Shown piece after piece: positions 48,367 through 58,846 of a DNA stretch of 64,000 bases; position 1 is the first letter of the stretch, and every line of letters starts with the position of its first letter. The notes under the pieces were generated by a model. That model was given only the letters and a program-made list of their open reading frames with translations. It was not told the origin of the DNA and did no database searches. The translations under genes and the position numbers were made by a program. Source of the stretch: Oceanospirillum sediminis (GTDB lineage: Bacteria > Pseudomonadota > Gammaproteobacteria > Pseudomonadales > Halomonadaceae); the NCBI RefSeq assembly GCF_014164585.1, contig NZ_JACJFM010000016.1, positions 39,351 to 103,350 of the forward strand. The letters run 5' to 3'.

Positions 48367-49292
48367 ATGATGTTGAGAATAATAATGATAAAGCAAAATT
48401 CACTGTTTCTGCCGCAACAGGATCATCAGCTTCACCTGAGATATATCACACCTGAGCAGCCTACAGACAAGGCCCCTGTGCTGATGTTACATGGCGCTAT
48501 GGAGGATGGTCGTATTTTTTATACCGAGTCAGGCAAAGGTCTGGCCTGTTATCTGGCTGGTAAGGGATATCCTGTGTATGTATTGGATATGAGGGCCAGG
48601 GGAAGGAGTACTCCGCCGTTTACTCAGGATAATCAGCATGGGCAATATGAATCGATTGCTATAACCATTCCAGCGGCACATCGCTTTGTATCAGAACGTC
48701 ATAAACAGCCGCTGCACTGGATTGCCCACTCATGGGGGGAGTGTTGATGGCCTCTGCTTTAATCCGTAGCCCGGAATTAAGTCAGCACGTTTTATCTCAA
48801 ACCTGGTTTGGCACCAAAAGAAGTATCCGGGTATGGAACTTTGAGCGTGTGTATAAAGTAGAGTTAATCTGGAAACGCCTTGCCCCGTTGTATGCAAAAT
48901 ATAAAGGCTATTTCCCTTTTAAGGAATGGGGGCTGGGAGCGGATAATGAGAGCTATTTATCAATCAGTGAAAGTGCTCATTGGGTGCATAACCGGCCCTG
49001 GACAGATCCAAGGGATCAGTTCGATTATGGCAGACGGGCTAAGGATATAAAGTGGCCTCCAATCTGGTCGATTGCGGCAAAGAATGACATGATCCTTGGC
49101 AACCCGTCTGACGTAGAGGACTTTCTGGCAGAGGTGGGCCACGGTAAATTAACCCTGTTGTCCAAAGAAAATGGCAATGCTCAGGATTATGATCATATTA
49201 ATATGCTGACTCATCCTGATGCCGTTAATGATCATTTTGTTCAGGTAGCAGAGTTTCTGCAGGAGAATGAAATCAGCAATTCTGCAGTTTAA
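48367..49292 (+). pseudogene. Alpha/beta hydrolase with a frameshift in a G tract
   Basis: Two frames together encode a hydrolase of about 308 residues. The first (48367-48747) has 'VLMLHGAMEDGR' (oxyanion region) and ends just past the nucleophile elbow 'IAHSWG'. The second continues with 'GGVLMASALIRSPELSQ' and carries the late Asp/His region ('AKNDMILG', 'DYDHINML'). The break is in a run of six G at 48734-48739; seven would restore one frame. Start may be the ATG at 48385, which has a GAGA upstream. It may be a pseudogene, a slippery switch or a sequencing error. Confidence 0.75.
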
Positions 49293-49314
49293 AGTTGATA
49301 CAGGTGGTGAGCAG

Positions 49315-49353
49315 AAAAATGGTTAGCTTTATTACACAATAATAAAGCTAACC
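49315..49353 (-). terminator. Rho-independent terminator of the aminotransferase gene
   Basis: A perfect 13-base inverted repeat (GGTTAGCTTTATT with its complement) encloses a 7-base loop. On the minus strand it is followed by ATTTTTC, so it stops the aminotransferase transcript; on the plus strand no T tract follows. Confidence 0.88.
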
Positions 49354-49451
49354 GATGCAGGTCGTGACCTGATTGACCTGGATTCTCTGCCTTGCGCTGC
49401 CACCTCAGAGCATAATACATAAGGGGCAGGTTTAATCTGAGCTAATACAGG

Positions 49452-50789
49452 TTAAACCGGAGTTTCCTCAAACCCTTTACGCAGTGCATTCACCAGAATA
49501 CCCACTTCTTTTTCGGTCAGAGTCAGCGGTGGTGACAGAATAATTTTCGTGCCTACCGGACGGACAATAGCGCCTTCACGCAAAGCTACAGCGGCAATGG
49601 CATTGGCGTAACCATCCATAGGATCGATAGGCTCACGGGTTGCCTTATCTTTCACCAGGTCAATGGCGATCATCAGTCCTTTGCCACGGACTTCACCCAC
49701 TGCAGAGAACTCAGACAGTGCGCTTTGCAGTTGTTCTTTCAGGCTAGCACCCTGAACTGCTGCATTTTCTGGCAGGTTTTCGTCCTGAACAATTTGCAGT
49801 GACGCCAGAGCTGCAGCGCAGGCAACCGGGTGACCTGAGTAGGTGTAACCGTGCATCACCGCACCGCTGAAGTTCTGACAGCTTTCGATACCCTGAGCTA
49901 CACGCTGATTTACTACGGTTGCACCCAGAGGTATGTAACCTGAGTTGATACCTTTAGCGAAACACTGGATATCAGCTGCGACACTCCAGCCACGAACACC
50001 AAACATATTACCGGAACGACCAAAGCCGGTGACGACTTCATCAGCAATCAGAAGTACGCCATATTTATCACATACTTCTCGAATCAGCGGCCAGTAGTTT
50101 GCAGGTGGTACGATTACACCACCGGCTCCCTGTACAGGTTCCGCGATAAAGGCTGCAACAGTTTCTGGGCCCTGGAAGATGATTTCAGCTTCCAGCTGAG
50201 CCGCTGCCAGACGACCCAGTTCTTCAGGATCTTCACAGTTCCACGGGTTGCGGTACAACCAAGGGGTATCGATATGGATACAACCCGGAAGCATTGGCTC
50301 GTAGTTAGTACGGAATACAGTATTACCGTTTACAGATGCGCCACCGAAGTGAACACCGTGATAACCCTGCTTCAGAGAGATAAATTTGTAACGCTGAGCT
50401 TCACCCACCGCTTTCCAGTACTGACGGGCCAGTTTAAGGGCGGTTTCAACGGCGTCAGAGCCTCCGGAGCTGAACATCACTTTTGCCATATCTTCTGGCT
50501 GCAGCATTTCAATCAGCAGTGAGGACAGTTCTTCGGCGCGAGGATGGCTGATACCGTCAAATATCTGGAAGTATTCCAGTTCATCCAGCTGAGCGGTGAT
50601 CGCTTCTTTGACTTCTTTGCGGTTGTGGCCAACGTTAACATTCCACAGGCCGCCGACGCCATCAACTAACCAGTCGCCTTCTTTGTTCTGAACGTAGTTA
50701 CCGTCACCTTTGACAATTACCGTATTGTGACTGGCTGGCATGCCCGGATGAACCATAGGGTTCCAGAATTTTCTTGTTGTGTTTGTCAT
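49452..50789 (-). CDS. Class III PLP aminotransferase (omega-amino acid/pyruvate type)
   Basis: A 445-residue cytoplasmic transaminase. 'FSSGGSDAVETALKLARQYW' near 105, 'GYHGVHFGG' near 148, 'FIAEPVQGAGGVIVP' near 222, the PLP Asp motif 'LLIADEVVTGFGRSG' and the PLP Lys in 'CFAKGINSGY' near 279 are all present. The 'MVHPGMPASHNTV' opening suits the omega-amino-acid/taurine/putrescine:pyruvate group. The ATG at 50789 has GGAGAG 6 bases upstream. It is a single-gene unit ending at a strong terminator, with inverted repeats upstream as a possible operator. Confidence 0.88.
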   Translation of the reverse strand: MTNTTRKFWNPMVHPGMPASHNTVIVKGDGNYVQNKEGDWLVDGVGGLWNVNVGHNRKEVKEAITAQLDELEYFQIFDGISHPRAEELSSLLIEMLQPEDMAKVMFSSGGSDAVETALKLARQYWKAVGEAQRYKFISLKQGYHGVHFGGASVNGNTVFRTNYEPMLPGCIHIDTPWLYRNPWNCEDPEELGRLAAAQLEAEIIFQGPETVAAFIAEPVQGAGGVIVPPANYWPLIREVCDKYGVLLIADEVVTGFGRSGNMFGVRGWSVAADIQCFAKGINSGYIPLGATVVNQRVAQGIESCQNFSGAVMHGYTYSGHPVACAAALASLQIVQDENLPENAAVQGASLKEQLQSALSEFSAVGEVRGKGLMIAIDLVKDKATREPIDPMDGYANAIAAVALREGAIVRPVGTKIILSPPLTLTEKEVGILVNALRKGFEETPV

Positions 50790-50945
50790 TGATCTCTCCA
50801 ACGATTCATAAGTACCCGGACAACAACTTCTCTGCTGTATCTCTTGTCGACTGGCTGAAAAACAGCGAACGATTTTATCCGGGTATATTTGTCTGAATTC
50901 ACTGCCAGTCCGCAGTGTTGTTGCTCAGTATGACGTTGGATGAAA

Positions 50946-50970
50946 TTGATAATATCAACCGAATGGTTGA
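50946..50970. promoter_or_regulatory. Two adjoining inverted repeats upstream of the aminotransferase
   Basis: TTGATA-A-TATCAA is followed at once, sharing TCAA, by TCAACC-GAAT-GGTTGA. The block lies about 157 bases before the aminotransferase start and could bind a dimeric regulator. No regulator gene is adjacent. Confidence 0.35.
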
Positions 50971-51051
50971 GCTTATGGTCTGTAACACACTGATTCAGCA
51001 AGTCGTATTGATTTGTCAGACAGTGTGGAGTCGTGGCTTTGCTGTCAGTTT

Positions 51052-52215
51052 TTAATCCGGTGTTTTGAATTGCTCCAGATGTTGTTTCTTCTGTTCCAGT
51101 TCTGCTACCGAATCCGCAAAGCGTGCAGCGATGGATAGCAAGGTATCCTGAATTTCTACAAAATGGTCAACAATAACGGGGTCGAAGTGTGTTCCCCGGC
51201 CTTCCATGATAATAGCCATGGCTTTTTCGTGAGGCATAGGGTCTTTGTAAACCCGGCGACAGATCAGAGCATCATAGACATCTGCGATGGCCATCAGTCG
51301 GGCGGAAAGAGGAATATCATCACCGGATAAACCTTCGGGATACCCTGAGCCATCCCACTTTTCCTGATGGGAATATGCGATCTCTTTTGCGACCTGCAAA
51401 AAATCAACTTTCATGCCCAGTTGGGCTTCAGCATGCTCAATGGCATCTCTGCCCAGAGTCGTATGGCTTTTCATTATTTCGAATTCATTGTCTTCAAATC
51501 GACCCGGTTTAAGCAGAATTCTGTCTGGAATACCTACTTTCCCGATGTCATGCAAGGGGGCCGATTTAAACAGCACATCAATATACTGATCGGTCAGTTT
51601 CTCCTTGTAATCGGGCTCATCACGAAGCTTTTCTGCCAGAGCCCGGACATAATACTGAGTACGACGAATATGGTTGCCGGTATCAGAATCCCGGGTTTCA
51701 GCCAGAGAGGCCAACGCCATGATAGTGACATCCTGTACCATAGTGACTTCCCGGGTGCGACGTCTGACCTCCTGTTCCAGGAAGGCATTCTGATCATTAA
51801 GAAAGTCTTTCTGCGCTTTCAGTTGTAAGTGATTACGCACTCTGGCCATCAGAATCGCCGGATTAACTGGTTTGGTCAGATAATCCACGGCCCCCAGGTC
51901 AAGGCCAAGGGTCTCATCAGCTGTTTCTGTTTTTGCGGTCAGGAAAATGACCGGAATATCTGCTGTGTCCGGATTTTGTTTAAGATGACGGCAGACTTCG
52001 TAGCCATCCATTTCCGGCATCATAATATCCAGTAGTATCAGATCTGGTGGTGCGACTGAGTTAGCGATCTTCAGTGCTTTAGCTCCGTTATTGCTGACTT
52101 TTACCCGATAGTTGTCCCGGAGCAATCCGGCCATCAGAGTCAGATTATCCGGTGTATCATCCACCACCAGAATAACGGCTTTTTCAATCCAGCAAGGGTG
52201 CGGAGGATGTGTCAT
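51052..52215 (-). CDS. Response regulator with HD-GYP phosphodiesterase domain
   Basis: A 387-residue RpfG-like protein: receiver domain at 12-130 (phosphoacceptor in 'LILLDIMMPEMDGYE'), a short coil, then HD-GYP from about 165 with 'DTGNHIRRTQ', the HD pair in 'LHDIGKVGIPDRIL' and 'GSGYPEGLSGDDIPLSARL'. All metal-binding residues of an active c-di-GMP phosphodiesterase appear to be present. The ATG at 52215 has GGAG upstream. It follows the CheB-CheR gene by 46 bases and is probably the output of the big kinase upstream. Confidence 0.9.
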   Translation of the reverse strand: MTHPPHPCWIEKAVILVVDDTPDNLTLMAGLLRDNYRVKVSNNGAKALKIANSVAPPDLILLDIMMPEMDGYEVCRHLKQNPDTADIPVIFLTAKTETADETLGLDLGAVDYLTKPVNPAILMARVRNHLQLKAQKDFLNDQNAFLEQEVRRRTREVTMVQDVTIMALASLAETRDSDTGNHIRRTQYYVRALAEKLRDEPDYKEKLTDQYIDVLFKSAPLHDIGKVGIPDRILLKPGRFEDNEFEIMKSHTTLGRDAIEHAEAQLGMKVDFLQVAKEIAYSHQEKWDGSGYPEGLSGDDIPLSARLMAIADVYDALICRRVYKDPMPHEKAMAIIMEGRGTHFDPVIVDHFVEIQDTLLSIAARFADSVAELEQKKQHLEQFKTPD

Positions 52216-52261
52216 AGGCACTCCATATCGTGTCAGCTTGTTTTACGTTCGGGCAGACAGG

Positions 52262-53707
52262 TTAACGACGCTGATAAATCCGATGGTAATGGTCAAGTGG
52301 GGCAAACAGACCCTGACCTTCCGGGCTGAGTGATTCAGTCAGACCGGTTACCAGAATCCCCTTCGGGCAAAGTGCATCATGCAGTTTATGAATCAATTCG
52401 TCCTGTTGCTTTCTTTTAAGATAGATCATCAGGTTGCGACAGCTGATAATATCGAAGTTCTGAGATAATTCTGTTTTCAGCAGATCAGTTTGTTGAAAGG
52501 TCACCATGTTTTTGAGTTCAGGGCGAACCTGATAACCTTCTCTGACGGGCTGAAAGAAGCTATCACGCCAGCCTTTATCTATTTGCTGCAGGCTTTGTTC
52601 TGGGTACAAGCCCTGGCAGGCCTGGTCGATAGCCTCCTTGTTCAGATCAATAGCCAGAATTTCCAGTGGTCGTTGCGTGTGTGTTGTCTGCCATAAGATG
52701 GCATGACTCCAGGCTTCTTCGCCTGTGGCACAACCCGCCACCAGAATACGGGCCGGTTCTGGTGATAAACTGCCAGCCAGATTATTCAGCAAAGGGTGCA
52801 AAAGATTAAAAACTTCCTGGTCCCGGAAAAACGACGATACAGAAACCAGCAGAGATTGTTCCAGGCAAGCCAGCTCCTGGGGGTGTTGTAGTACATAGTC
52901 TTCATAATGACCGTTCTGCTCTTTACCCAGCAGAGCTTTGCGCTTTTCCAGCCGACGAAGCAGTGTTTCTTCTTTGTAACCACTGAAATTGACACCTGTA
53001 TATTGTCTGAGTTGTTCTATCAGACGTTTCAGTTCATCGGTTGCCGTTGAGCCTGGATGATCAGACCTGGAGGTAAGTGAGTGGTTTGTCGGCGATAAGT
53101 CATGAATCACATTACTGGTTGAGACAGAACAATCATTTCTTGCCAGTATGGTGCTGCTGAGTTGTGCCGCGATCTGATTCAGAGGCAGAACATAATCAAT
53201 GCAACCTGTGGTGATAGCAGAACAGGGCATGGAGTTAAACAGTGCCTCTTCGGGTTGTTGAGCAAAGGTAGTGCCTCCGGAATGTTTAAGTGCCTGTAAA
53301 CCTTTGGTTCCATCAGATCCGGCCCCGGACAGGATAATACCTGTATGTTTTTCCTGCTCCTGAGACAGAGAAGTAAAAAGTACATCGGCACAAGGACTGG
53401 AAAAGCAATAAGCGTCAGGCTCAGATAAATATAATTGACTGTTTGTAATACTTCCGTTTTTACCCGCTGGCAGCAGATAGATCATGCCGGGTTTCAGGCC
53501 ACTTGTGGTAACAGGAATGGTGACAGGCCAGTGAGTTTCTCGTCTGATCAGTGACGCGACCAGATCGCTGTGCCCCTCTTTGGCCATATGCTGAGCAATG
53601 ATAAAACAGCATTGTGTACTATAAGGCAATGCTGAAAACAGCGTCAGCAGTGCTTCCAGTCCTCCGGCTGAGGCTGCGATAGCGACAATACTACACGGAG
53701 CTGTCAT
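52262..53707 (-). CDS. CheB-CheR fusion (chemoreceptor methylesterase/methyltransferase)
   Basis: A 481-residue two-domain protein. The CheB half (1-190) has the catalytic Ser in 'AASAGGLEAL', His in 'AQHMAKEGHSDL' and Asp in 'SGAGSDGTKGLQAL', with no receiver domain in front. The CheR half (215-480) has the SAM motif 'RILVAGCATGEEAWSHA' and 'ISCRNLMIYL'. The PAS-rich tail of larger CheB-CheR hybrids is missing. Its start overlaps the kinase stop by 4 bases. Opposing esterase and transferase activities in one protein suggest a regulated modification of the kinase or the nearby receptor. Confidence 0.9.
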   Translation of the reverse strand: MTAPCSIVAIAASAGGLEALLTLFSALPYSTQCCFIIAQHMAKEGHSDLVASLIRRETHWPVTIPVTTSGLKPGMIYLLPAGKNGSITNSQLYLSEPDAYCFSSPCADVLFTSLSQEQEKHTGIILSGAGSDGTKGLQALKHSGGTTFAQQPEEALFNSMPCSAITTGCIDYVLPLNQIAAQLSSTILARNDCSVSTSNVIHDLSPTNHSLTSRSDHPGSTATDELKRLIEQLRQYTGVNFSGYKEETLLRRLEKRKALLGKEQNGHYEDYVLQHPQELACLEQSLLVSVSSFFRDQEVFNLLHPLLNNLAGSLSPEPARILVAGCATGEEAWSHAILWQTTHTQRPLEILAIDLNKEAIDQACQGLYPEQSLQQIDKGWRDSFFQPVREGYQVRPELKNMVTFQQTDLLKTELSQNFDIISCRNLMIYLKRKQQDELIHKLHDALCPKGILVTGLTESLSPEGQGLFAPLDHYHRIYQRR

Positions 53708-56700
53708 AACAGACTTTCCACTTCGCTCAGTTTTGTCAGAGCCAGATCAAAGTCATAGTTTTCTATAGCCAGCACGACAGGCTTTAGCCTTATTGCCTGT
53801 TCAGAGGGTAATAATTGTTGCAGGTTCGCGATTGTTTCTGCCGCTTCTGCATCGCTTTCTTCAAGTAAATGCCGCAGTGAAGCCATATAATCACCGACTT
53901 CACTGGCAGTCAGTCTTTTATCGGGCGAACGGATAGTCTCGTCTGATGAAGATGTATCGCTGGTGATCAGCCCCGTTGCAGATAAGTCCTGAATCAATTG
54001 CTCTGTTACCTGAATCGCTTCAGGCAGAACGGACTGGGCTTCCTGGCTGTTATAGCCTTTTTCCTCACAATATTGCTCCAACTCTGACGCTATTTCCCCT
54101 AATTGGGTTGCACCTATCGTGGCCGCGGTCCCTTTCAGAGTATGGGCGCAGCGCACTGCTGCCTGATTGTCATCTTCCTGACAGGCTTGCTGAAATTGCT
54201 GAGAAAACGTCTGTTGATTTTCACAAAACATGACCAGCATTTGTTGGTAGAGCGCCTGATCTTGTCCCATCCGGGATAAACCTGCATCCTGATCCAGTCC
54301 GGGGATATCCGGCAGAGCATAAGTCTGATCTGATTCAGAGGAGGCCGGTTCGGGATTAACTGGCGGTACCAGACTGTCCGATGCCACGTTGATCCAGCGT
54401 GCCAGAGTTGCATACATCACTTCTATATTGACCGGTTTAGCCAGATGGTCATTCATACCGGCATTCAGTACTTTCTCTTTGTCGCCAATCATGGCGTTGG
54501 CTGTCATCGCGATAATAGGAATATGACAGGCTTGTGGGTTACTACGAATTAAAGCTGTGGCCTGGTAACCGTCCATCACCGGCATCTGACAGTCCATCAG
54601 AATGGCATCGTAGCAGGTGTTTTCTTTCAAATGATCTACAGCCTCCTGGCCATTATTGGCCACACTGACATCAATACCAGCTTGCTTTAACAGTTCAATA
54701 GCCAGCTCCTGATTCATCGGATTATCTTCAACCAGTAATACCCTGGCTCCGGTCAGATCAGCCTGGGTATTTTTCTCTTGTCGGGCGTTGTTTTGTTCAG
54801 TGGCTACTCCCATTTTCAAGGCGTAACCTATGGCTTCCAACAGGCTGGAGGCTGTAGCGGGTTTAGTCATCACTGCTTCAAAACGAACCTGTCGGCTTCT
54901 GGCTTCTTCAAGAGCATCTTCACGACTATAACCTGTTACCATAATAGCTGGAGGACAGGTAATATTCTTATCCTGCTTTAAGGCTTCCAGCGTCATTACG
55001 CCGTCACGCTCTGGCATTTTCCAGTCGACCAGTAGCAGGTCATAATAATTGCCTGTATCCTGATTCGCCAGCATAGTGTGTGCTTCAAAACCATTGCAGG
55101 CGGTATCAGCCTGCATACCAAAGCTGTGAATCAGGTTCGTCATAATCTCACGGGCCGAAGCATTATCATCAACGATCAGCGCTTTCAGGTCTTTCAGCTC
55201 ATTGGCATGGAACATACGTCTTGGAGACGGGTTTGCCTGCAGCTCAAATTGTGCGGTGAAGTGAAACGTTGTGCCCTGACCCACAGTGCTCTCTACCCAG
55301 ATTTCCCCGTGCATCATTTCTACCAGTTTCTTTGAAATGACCAGTCCTAATCCGGTACCGCCATATTTACGAGTAGTGGACGCATCAGCCTGCCCGAAAC
55401 TTCTGAATAGTTTACTTCGCTGCTCCCGTGTCATACCAATGCCGCTGTCTTTGACTGTGAAATGTAAGACGACGCTACTCTCCTGAATTTGCCTAGTATG
55501 AATGGCGATAACAATCTCTCCGGTTTCAGTGAATTTTACGGCATTATTCGTCAGGTTTGTCAGTATCTGGCCCAGCTTAAGCGGGTCGCCAATCAGAGCT
55601 GATGGAAGATCTCCTGGAGTGTCGAATAGCAGCTCTAATCCTTTTTCTTCTGTTTTAATGGCCAACAGACTGGCCAGGTTGTCCATGACCTCTTCCAGGT
55701 AGAACGGTGTATGTTCCATCGACATTTTACCGGCTTCAATTTTGGAAAAGTCCAGAATTTCATTAATAATACCCAACAGGTTTTCACCGGCTTTATGTAC
55801 TTTTTCTATATAGTTTCGTTGTCTTGAGTCCAGTTCCGTCTGTAACGTCAGATGAGACATGCCTATGATGGCGTTCATAGGAGTACGTATTTCATGGCTC
55901 ATATTGGCCAGAAAATCACTTTTTGCCTGAGTGGCTTCCTCTGCCAGCTCTTTGGCCCTGAGCATCTCCTGCTCAGCGGCTTTGCGTTCTGTAATATCCC
56001 GGACACTGGCTATCAGTGCAGGCTTACCTTTCAGAGAAATAGTAACCAGACTGATTTCACAGGGTACTTCCTCACCCTGAGTATTCTTGTGTAGCCAGTC
56101 AAATTGGTGGGCGCTGTCAGAATGAAGCGCCAGATTAACTTCTGTTTTAGCTGCTTCAGATGAGCGACGGCCATCTGGCTGATATTCTGGTGATAACTCA
56201 GCCAGGTGGTGGGTTAAAAGCTCTTCAATATTGCTAAAACCGAAAATATCAGCGGCTCTCTGGTTCGCATGTACCAGACCTTTTTCAGGATCGAGTACCA
56301 TCAGACCGTCACTGGAGTTGTTAAAATAGGCCTGAATTTTTTCCTCAGACTCTTTTCTTTCGGTAATATCTTCCAGCATCCAGACCGTGCCTTGAGATAT
56401 ATCGTTACTGTCACGTAACTTACCACTCAGATAACACCAGAACAGGGTGCCATCTGCCCGAACCATCTGTACCTCCTGCTGATGCACTTTGCCTTTGGCC
56501 AGTTCGTCATAAGCAAAAGTACCTATATCCTGAAAAGTCTGTTCAGAGGGATACCATTGCCGGGTGCTTTGTCCTAGCAGGTCTTCCATGGGACGTCCGA
56601 ATATTTCAGATAGCTTGTTATTAGCCTGCTGCACTACCCGATCTTTCAATAGCACAATGGCCATAGTGGCAGATTCCAGAATAGCTTTTTGTTCATCAGC

Positions 56701-58509
56701 GGCTTTGCTGAGTGCTTCCTGCGCCTGCTTGCGTTCTGAAATATCGCGATATACCGCCACAGCCCCAATCAGTTGATCTCCCCGGTACATGGCTGTAGTA
56801 CTGTATTCTACCGGCAGAGCATGTCCATCTTTATGCCACAACACATCTGTATCACTGAACCGGGCTTCTCCATCAGAAGTGGTCATATGTATACCGCTCT
56901 GTTCTGCGGGTATTGGTGTACCTTGAATATTGGCGTAATGCACCAGAGACTGGAAATGATGCCCCAGAAAGTCAGCTTCTTCGAAGCCCAGTAGCTGATA
57001 AGCGGCAGGGTTGGCAAAGGTGATTTTGCCCAGGCAATCCAGTCCGACAATGCCATCTTTAACTGATGACAGAATCAGGCGGCTTCTTTCTTCTGTCGCT
57101 TTAATTTCCCTTTGTTGAGCTTCCATCTCTACGGTTTGTTCTTCCAGCTGTGCAGCCTGACGCTCCATTTTTTCAGCCTGATCCCGGCTTTCGTCCAGTA
57201 ATTGCTGAGTTCTGGTGCTGCGTTCAATAATTTCAAGATTCATTGCCAGAATAGGTAATAAACCTTCAAGCAACGTTTGCTGGGTTTGCTTAAACGGGGT
57301 AAAACTGGCTAATTCAATCACTGCATGCAACCGGTTGTTATGAATAACCGGAAAGGCCGCAATGTTTGCAGGTGTCGCTTCCCCAAGCCCTGAACCAATT
57401 GAAAGGTAGTTATCAGGTGGGTTAGTGATGATAATGGGCTGACCTTCAAGCGCACATTGTCCGGCCAGACCTTCACCCATATCAATAGTCTGGTGCAGGG
57501 CTTTACGTTCACGAAAAGCGTATCCTCCCAGCAGTTTCAGTTGTCGAGTATCGCTGTCATGCAGATAAAATACGCCTTGCCCCAGATGAATCAGTGGAGC
57601 AATCAGCTGAAGGAATGTCTGTGATAGCTGATTCACCTCTCTGATTTGTTGTAGTTCTGAGCTGATTTCGGAGATATTGGTTTTTATCCAGCGCTGTGTT
57701 TCGACCTGAGTCAGTTCATTGCGTATTTCAGTGGTGATATCCAGAAGTTCTTTAATCTCATCAGGGTAGCGAGCCTGGATTAACTCCTCAGGTAGTTCTG
57801 TTTTATCCATAAGAGAGCGCAAGGTTTTTCTTACAGCCCGGATTGGTTTACGCACAGTGCGTATTGTTATTCTGGATAGCAAAAAGCCAGTCAGCATTAG
57901 TACTGAGAACACAATAAGTATCCTTATCTCTGCTGTCTGGCTGGTGCTAACGGCTTGCTGGCGGGCATTTCGGCTTATTGCTGTCAGCTGCTCTCTGAGT
58001 TGGTTCAGCAACTCTGACGCCTGACGATGATTCATCTGAATACCCAGTGGTCGGGTCAGAATAGCCCGAGCCTCATTGGCTCTGTTCTGATTAGACAAGG
58101 CAATGAATTGAGCCATCTGTTGCATGTATAACCCATATTGCCGGGCCAGAGTATTCTGTAGCTGAAGCAGCTCGGCATTATGTACCAGATCAGACCGGGA
58201 CAACGTCTTCTGAATGTGCTGAGTGGCTTGCTGCAACTCACGAATCAGATGCTTACGATCATCAGGGTCAGTATTATGAATTAGCTGAAGGCTTAGTAGG
58301 TCAGATTGAGAAAGATCGTATCTTAGGCCCTCAATTGATGAAAGGGACTGTATATGCTTTTCTGCGGCATCATGCAGACGACTATTCTGATAGCTCTGCC
58401 AGAATATCAGTGAGGTAAATAAAGTTGACAGGACCAGGATAATGGAAAATGTCCAGGTCATTCTGGCTTTCAGGGACAGGCCACTAAAATAGGTTTGTGC
58501 TCTTACCAT
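53704..58509 (-). CDS. Very large hybrid histidine kinase (GAF, three PAS, two receivers, HPt)
   Basis: A 1601-residue inner-membrane phosphorelay protein. TM1 is near 18-38, an extracytoplasmic helical domain follows, TM2 is near 198-218, then a HAMP-like linker, GAF (290-425), coiled coil (430-475), three PAS domains (about 478-600, 610-725, 730-850), HisKA with '[12 protein letters not shown]' near 873, the ATPase domain, two receivers (1115-1235 and 1265-1385) and an HPt domain with 'CAHTLKGTAA' near 1455. A complete His-Asp-His relay is therefore in one chain. It leads the operon with CheB-CheR and the HD-GYP regulator, its likely target. Confidence 0.92.
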   Translation of the reverse strand: MVRAQTYFSGLSLKARMTWTFSIILVLSTLFTSLIFWQSYQNSRLHDAAEKHIQSLSSIEGLRYDLSQSDLLSLQLIHNTDPDDRKHLIRELQQATQHIQKTLSRSDLVHNAELLQLQNTLARQYGLYMQQMAQFIALSNQNRANEARAILTRPLGIQMNHRQASELLNQLREQLTAISRNARQQAVSTSQTAEIRILIVFSVLMLTGFLLSRITIRTVRKPIRAVRKTLRSLMDKTELPEELIQARYPDEIKELLDITTEIRNELTQVETQRWIKTNISEISSELQQIREVNQLSQTFLQLIAPLIHLGQGVFYLHDSDTRQLKLLGGYAFRERKALHQTIDMGEGLAGQCALEGQPIIITNPPDNYLSIGSGLGEATPANIAAFPVIHNNRLHAVIELASFTPFKQTQQTLLEGLLPILAMNLEIIERSTRTQQLLDESRDQAEKMERQAAQLEEQTVEMEAQQREIKATEERSRLILSSVKDGIVGLDCLGKITFANPAAYQLLGFEEADFLGHHFQSLVHYANIQGTPIPAEQSGIHMTTSDGEARFSDTDVLWHKDGHALPVEYSTTAMYRGDQLIGAVAVYRDISERKQAQEALSKAADEQKAILESATMAIVLLKDRVVQQANNKLSEIFGRPMEDLLGQSTRQWYPSEQTFQDIGTFAYDELAKGKVHQQEVQMVRADGTLFWCYLSGKLRDSNDISQGTVWMLEDITERKESEEKIQAYFNNSSDGLMVLDPEKGLVHANQRAADIFGFSNIEELLTHHLAELSPEYQPDGRRSSEAAKTEVNLALHSDSAHQFDWLHKNTQGEEVPCEISLVTISLKGKPALIASVRDITERKAAEQEMLRAKELAEEATQAKSDFLANMSHEIRTPMNAIIGMSHLTLQTELDSRQRNYIEKVHKAGENLLGIINEILDFSKIEAGKMSMEHTPFYLEEVMDNLASLLAIKTEEKGLELLFDTPGDLPSALIGDPLKLGQILTNLTNNAVKFTETGEIVIAIHTRQIQESSVVLHFTVKDSGIGMTREQRSKLFRSFGQADASTTRKYGGTGLGLVISKKLVEMMHGEIWVESTVGQGTTFHFTAQFELQANPSPRRMFHANELKDLKALIVDDNASAREIMTNLIHSFGMQADTACNGFEAHTMLANQDTGNYYDLLLVDWKMPERDGVMTLEALKQDKNITCPPAIMVTGYSREDALEEARSRQVRFEAVMTKPATASSLLEAIGYALKMGVATEQNNARQEKNTQADLTGARVLLVEDNPMNQELAIELLKQAGIDVSVANNGQEAVDHLKENTCYDAILMDCQMPVMDGYQATALIRSNPQACHIPIIAMTANAMIGDKEKVLNAGMNDHLAKPVNIEVMYATLARWINVASDSLVPPVNPEPASSESDQTYALPDIPGLDQDAGLSRMGQDQALYQQMLVMFCENQQTFSQQFQQACQEDDNQAAVRCAHTLKGTAATIGATQLGEIASELEQYCEEKGYNSQEAQSVLPEAIQVTEQLIQDLSATGLITSDTSSSDETIRSPDKRLTASEVGDYMASLRHLLEESDAEAAETIANLQQLLPSEQAIRLKPVVLAIENYDFDLALTKLSEVESLL

Positions 58510-58846
58510 AAATATCGCCTTTCTTTTTATAGCTGTTATAGGCTATGTCTTCGTCTCTTTGCTAAGAGTGTAATATTCAGTTATCAGCTCTAGTGTACGT
58601 ACTTTTTAAGATAGTGTTAATATTCCGATCAGGCAACTACATACTTCATCGTCAGAAAAGCTGCTAAAAAACACCACTGTCCTATAATGTTTGCTGGCCT
58701 TTTGATAATTTTTTGATGGTGATTATCCTGGGTATTTCTTATCCGGGTCTTAATAATCGAAGAATATTCAGAGCAGAGGATGGTTATCAGAATCTTCTGT
58801 TTCAGAGGAGATTGACGGGCTAAAATTGAATACGTTAGCCCCTTTT
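58510..58846. other. Intergenic region between kinase and chemoreceptor genes
   Basis: These 337 bases lie between two minus-strand genes. They hold a TATAAT at 58683-58688 and a plus-strand terminator-like hairpin at the right end, so a plus-strand small RNA is possible. Otherwise nothing is seen. Confidence 0.4.

Noticed and set aside
48732..49292. Independent second hydrolase gene
   Set aside because: Its start falls within the nucleophile elbow of the upstream frame and together they form one hydrolase; a single-base frameshift explains both.
50786..51001. Small minus-strand gene upstream of the aminotransferase
   Set aside because: It runs over the aminotransferase start and ribosome site and has no family-like composition.
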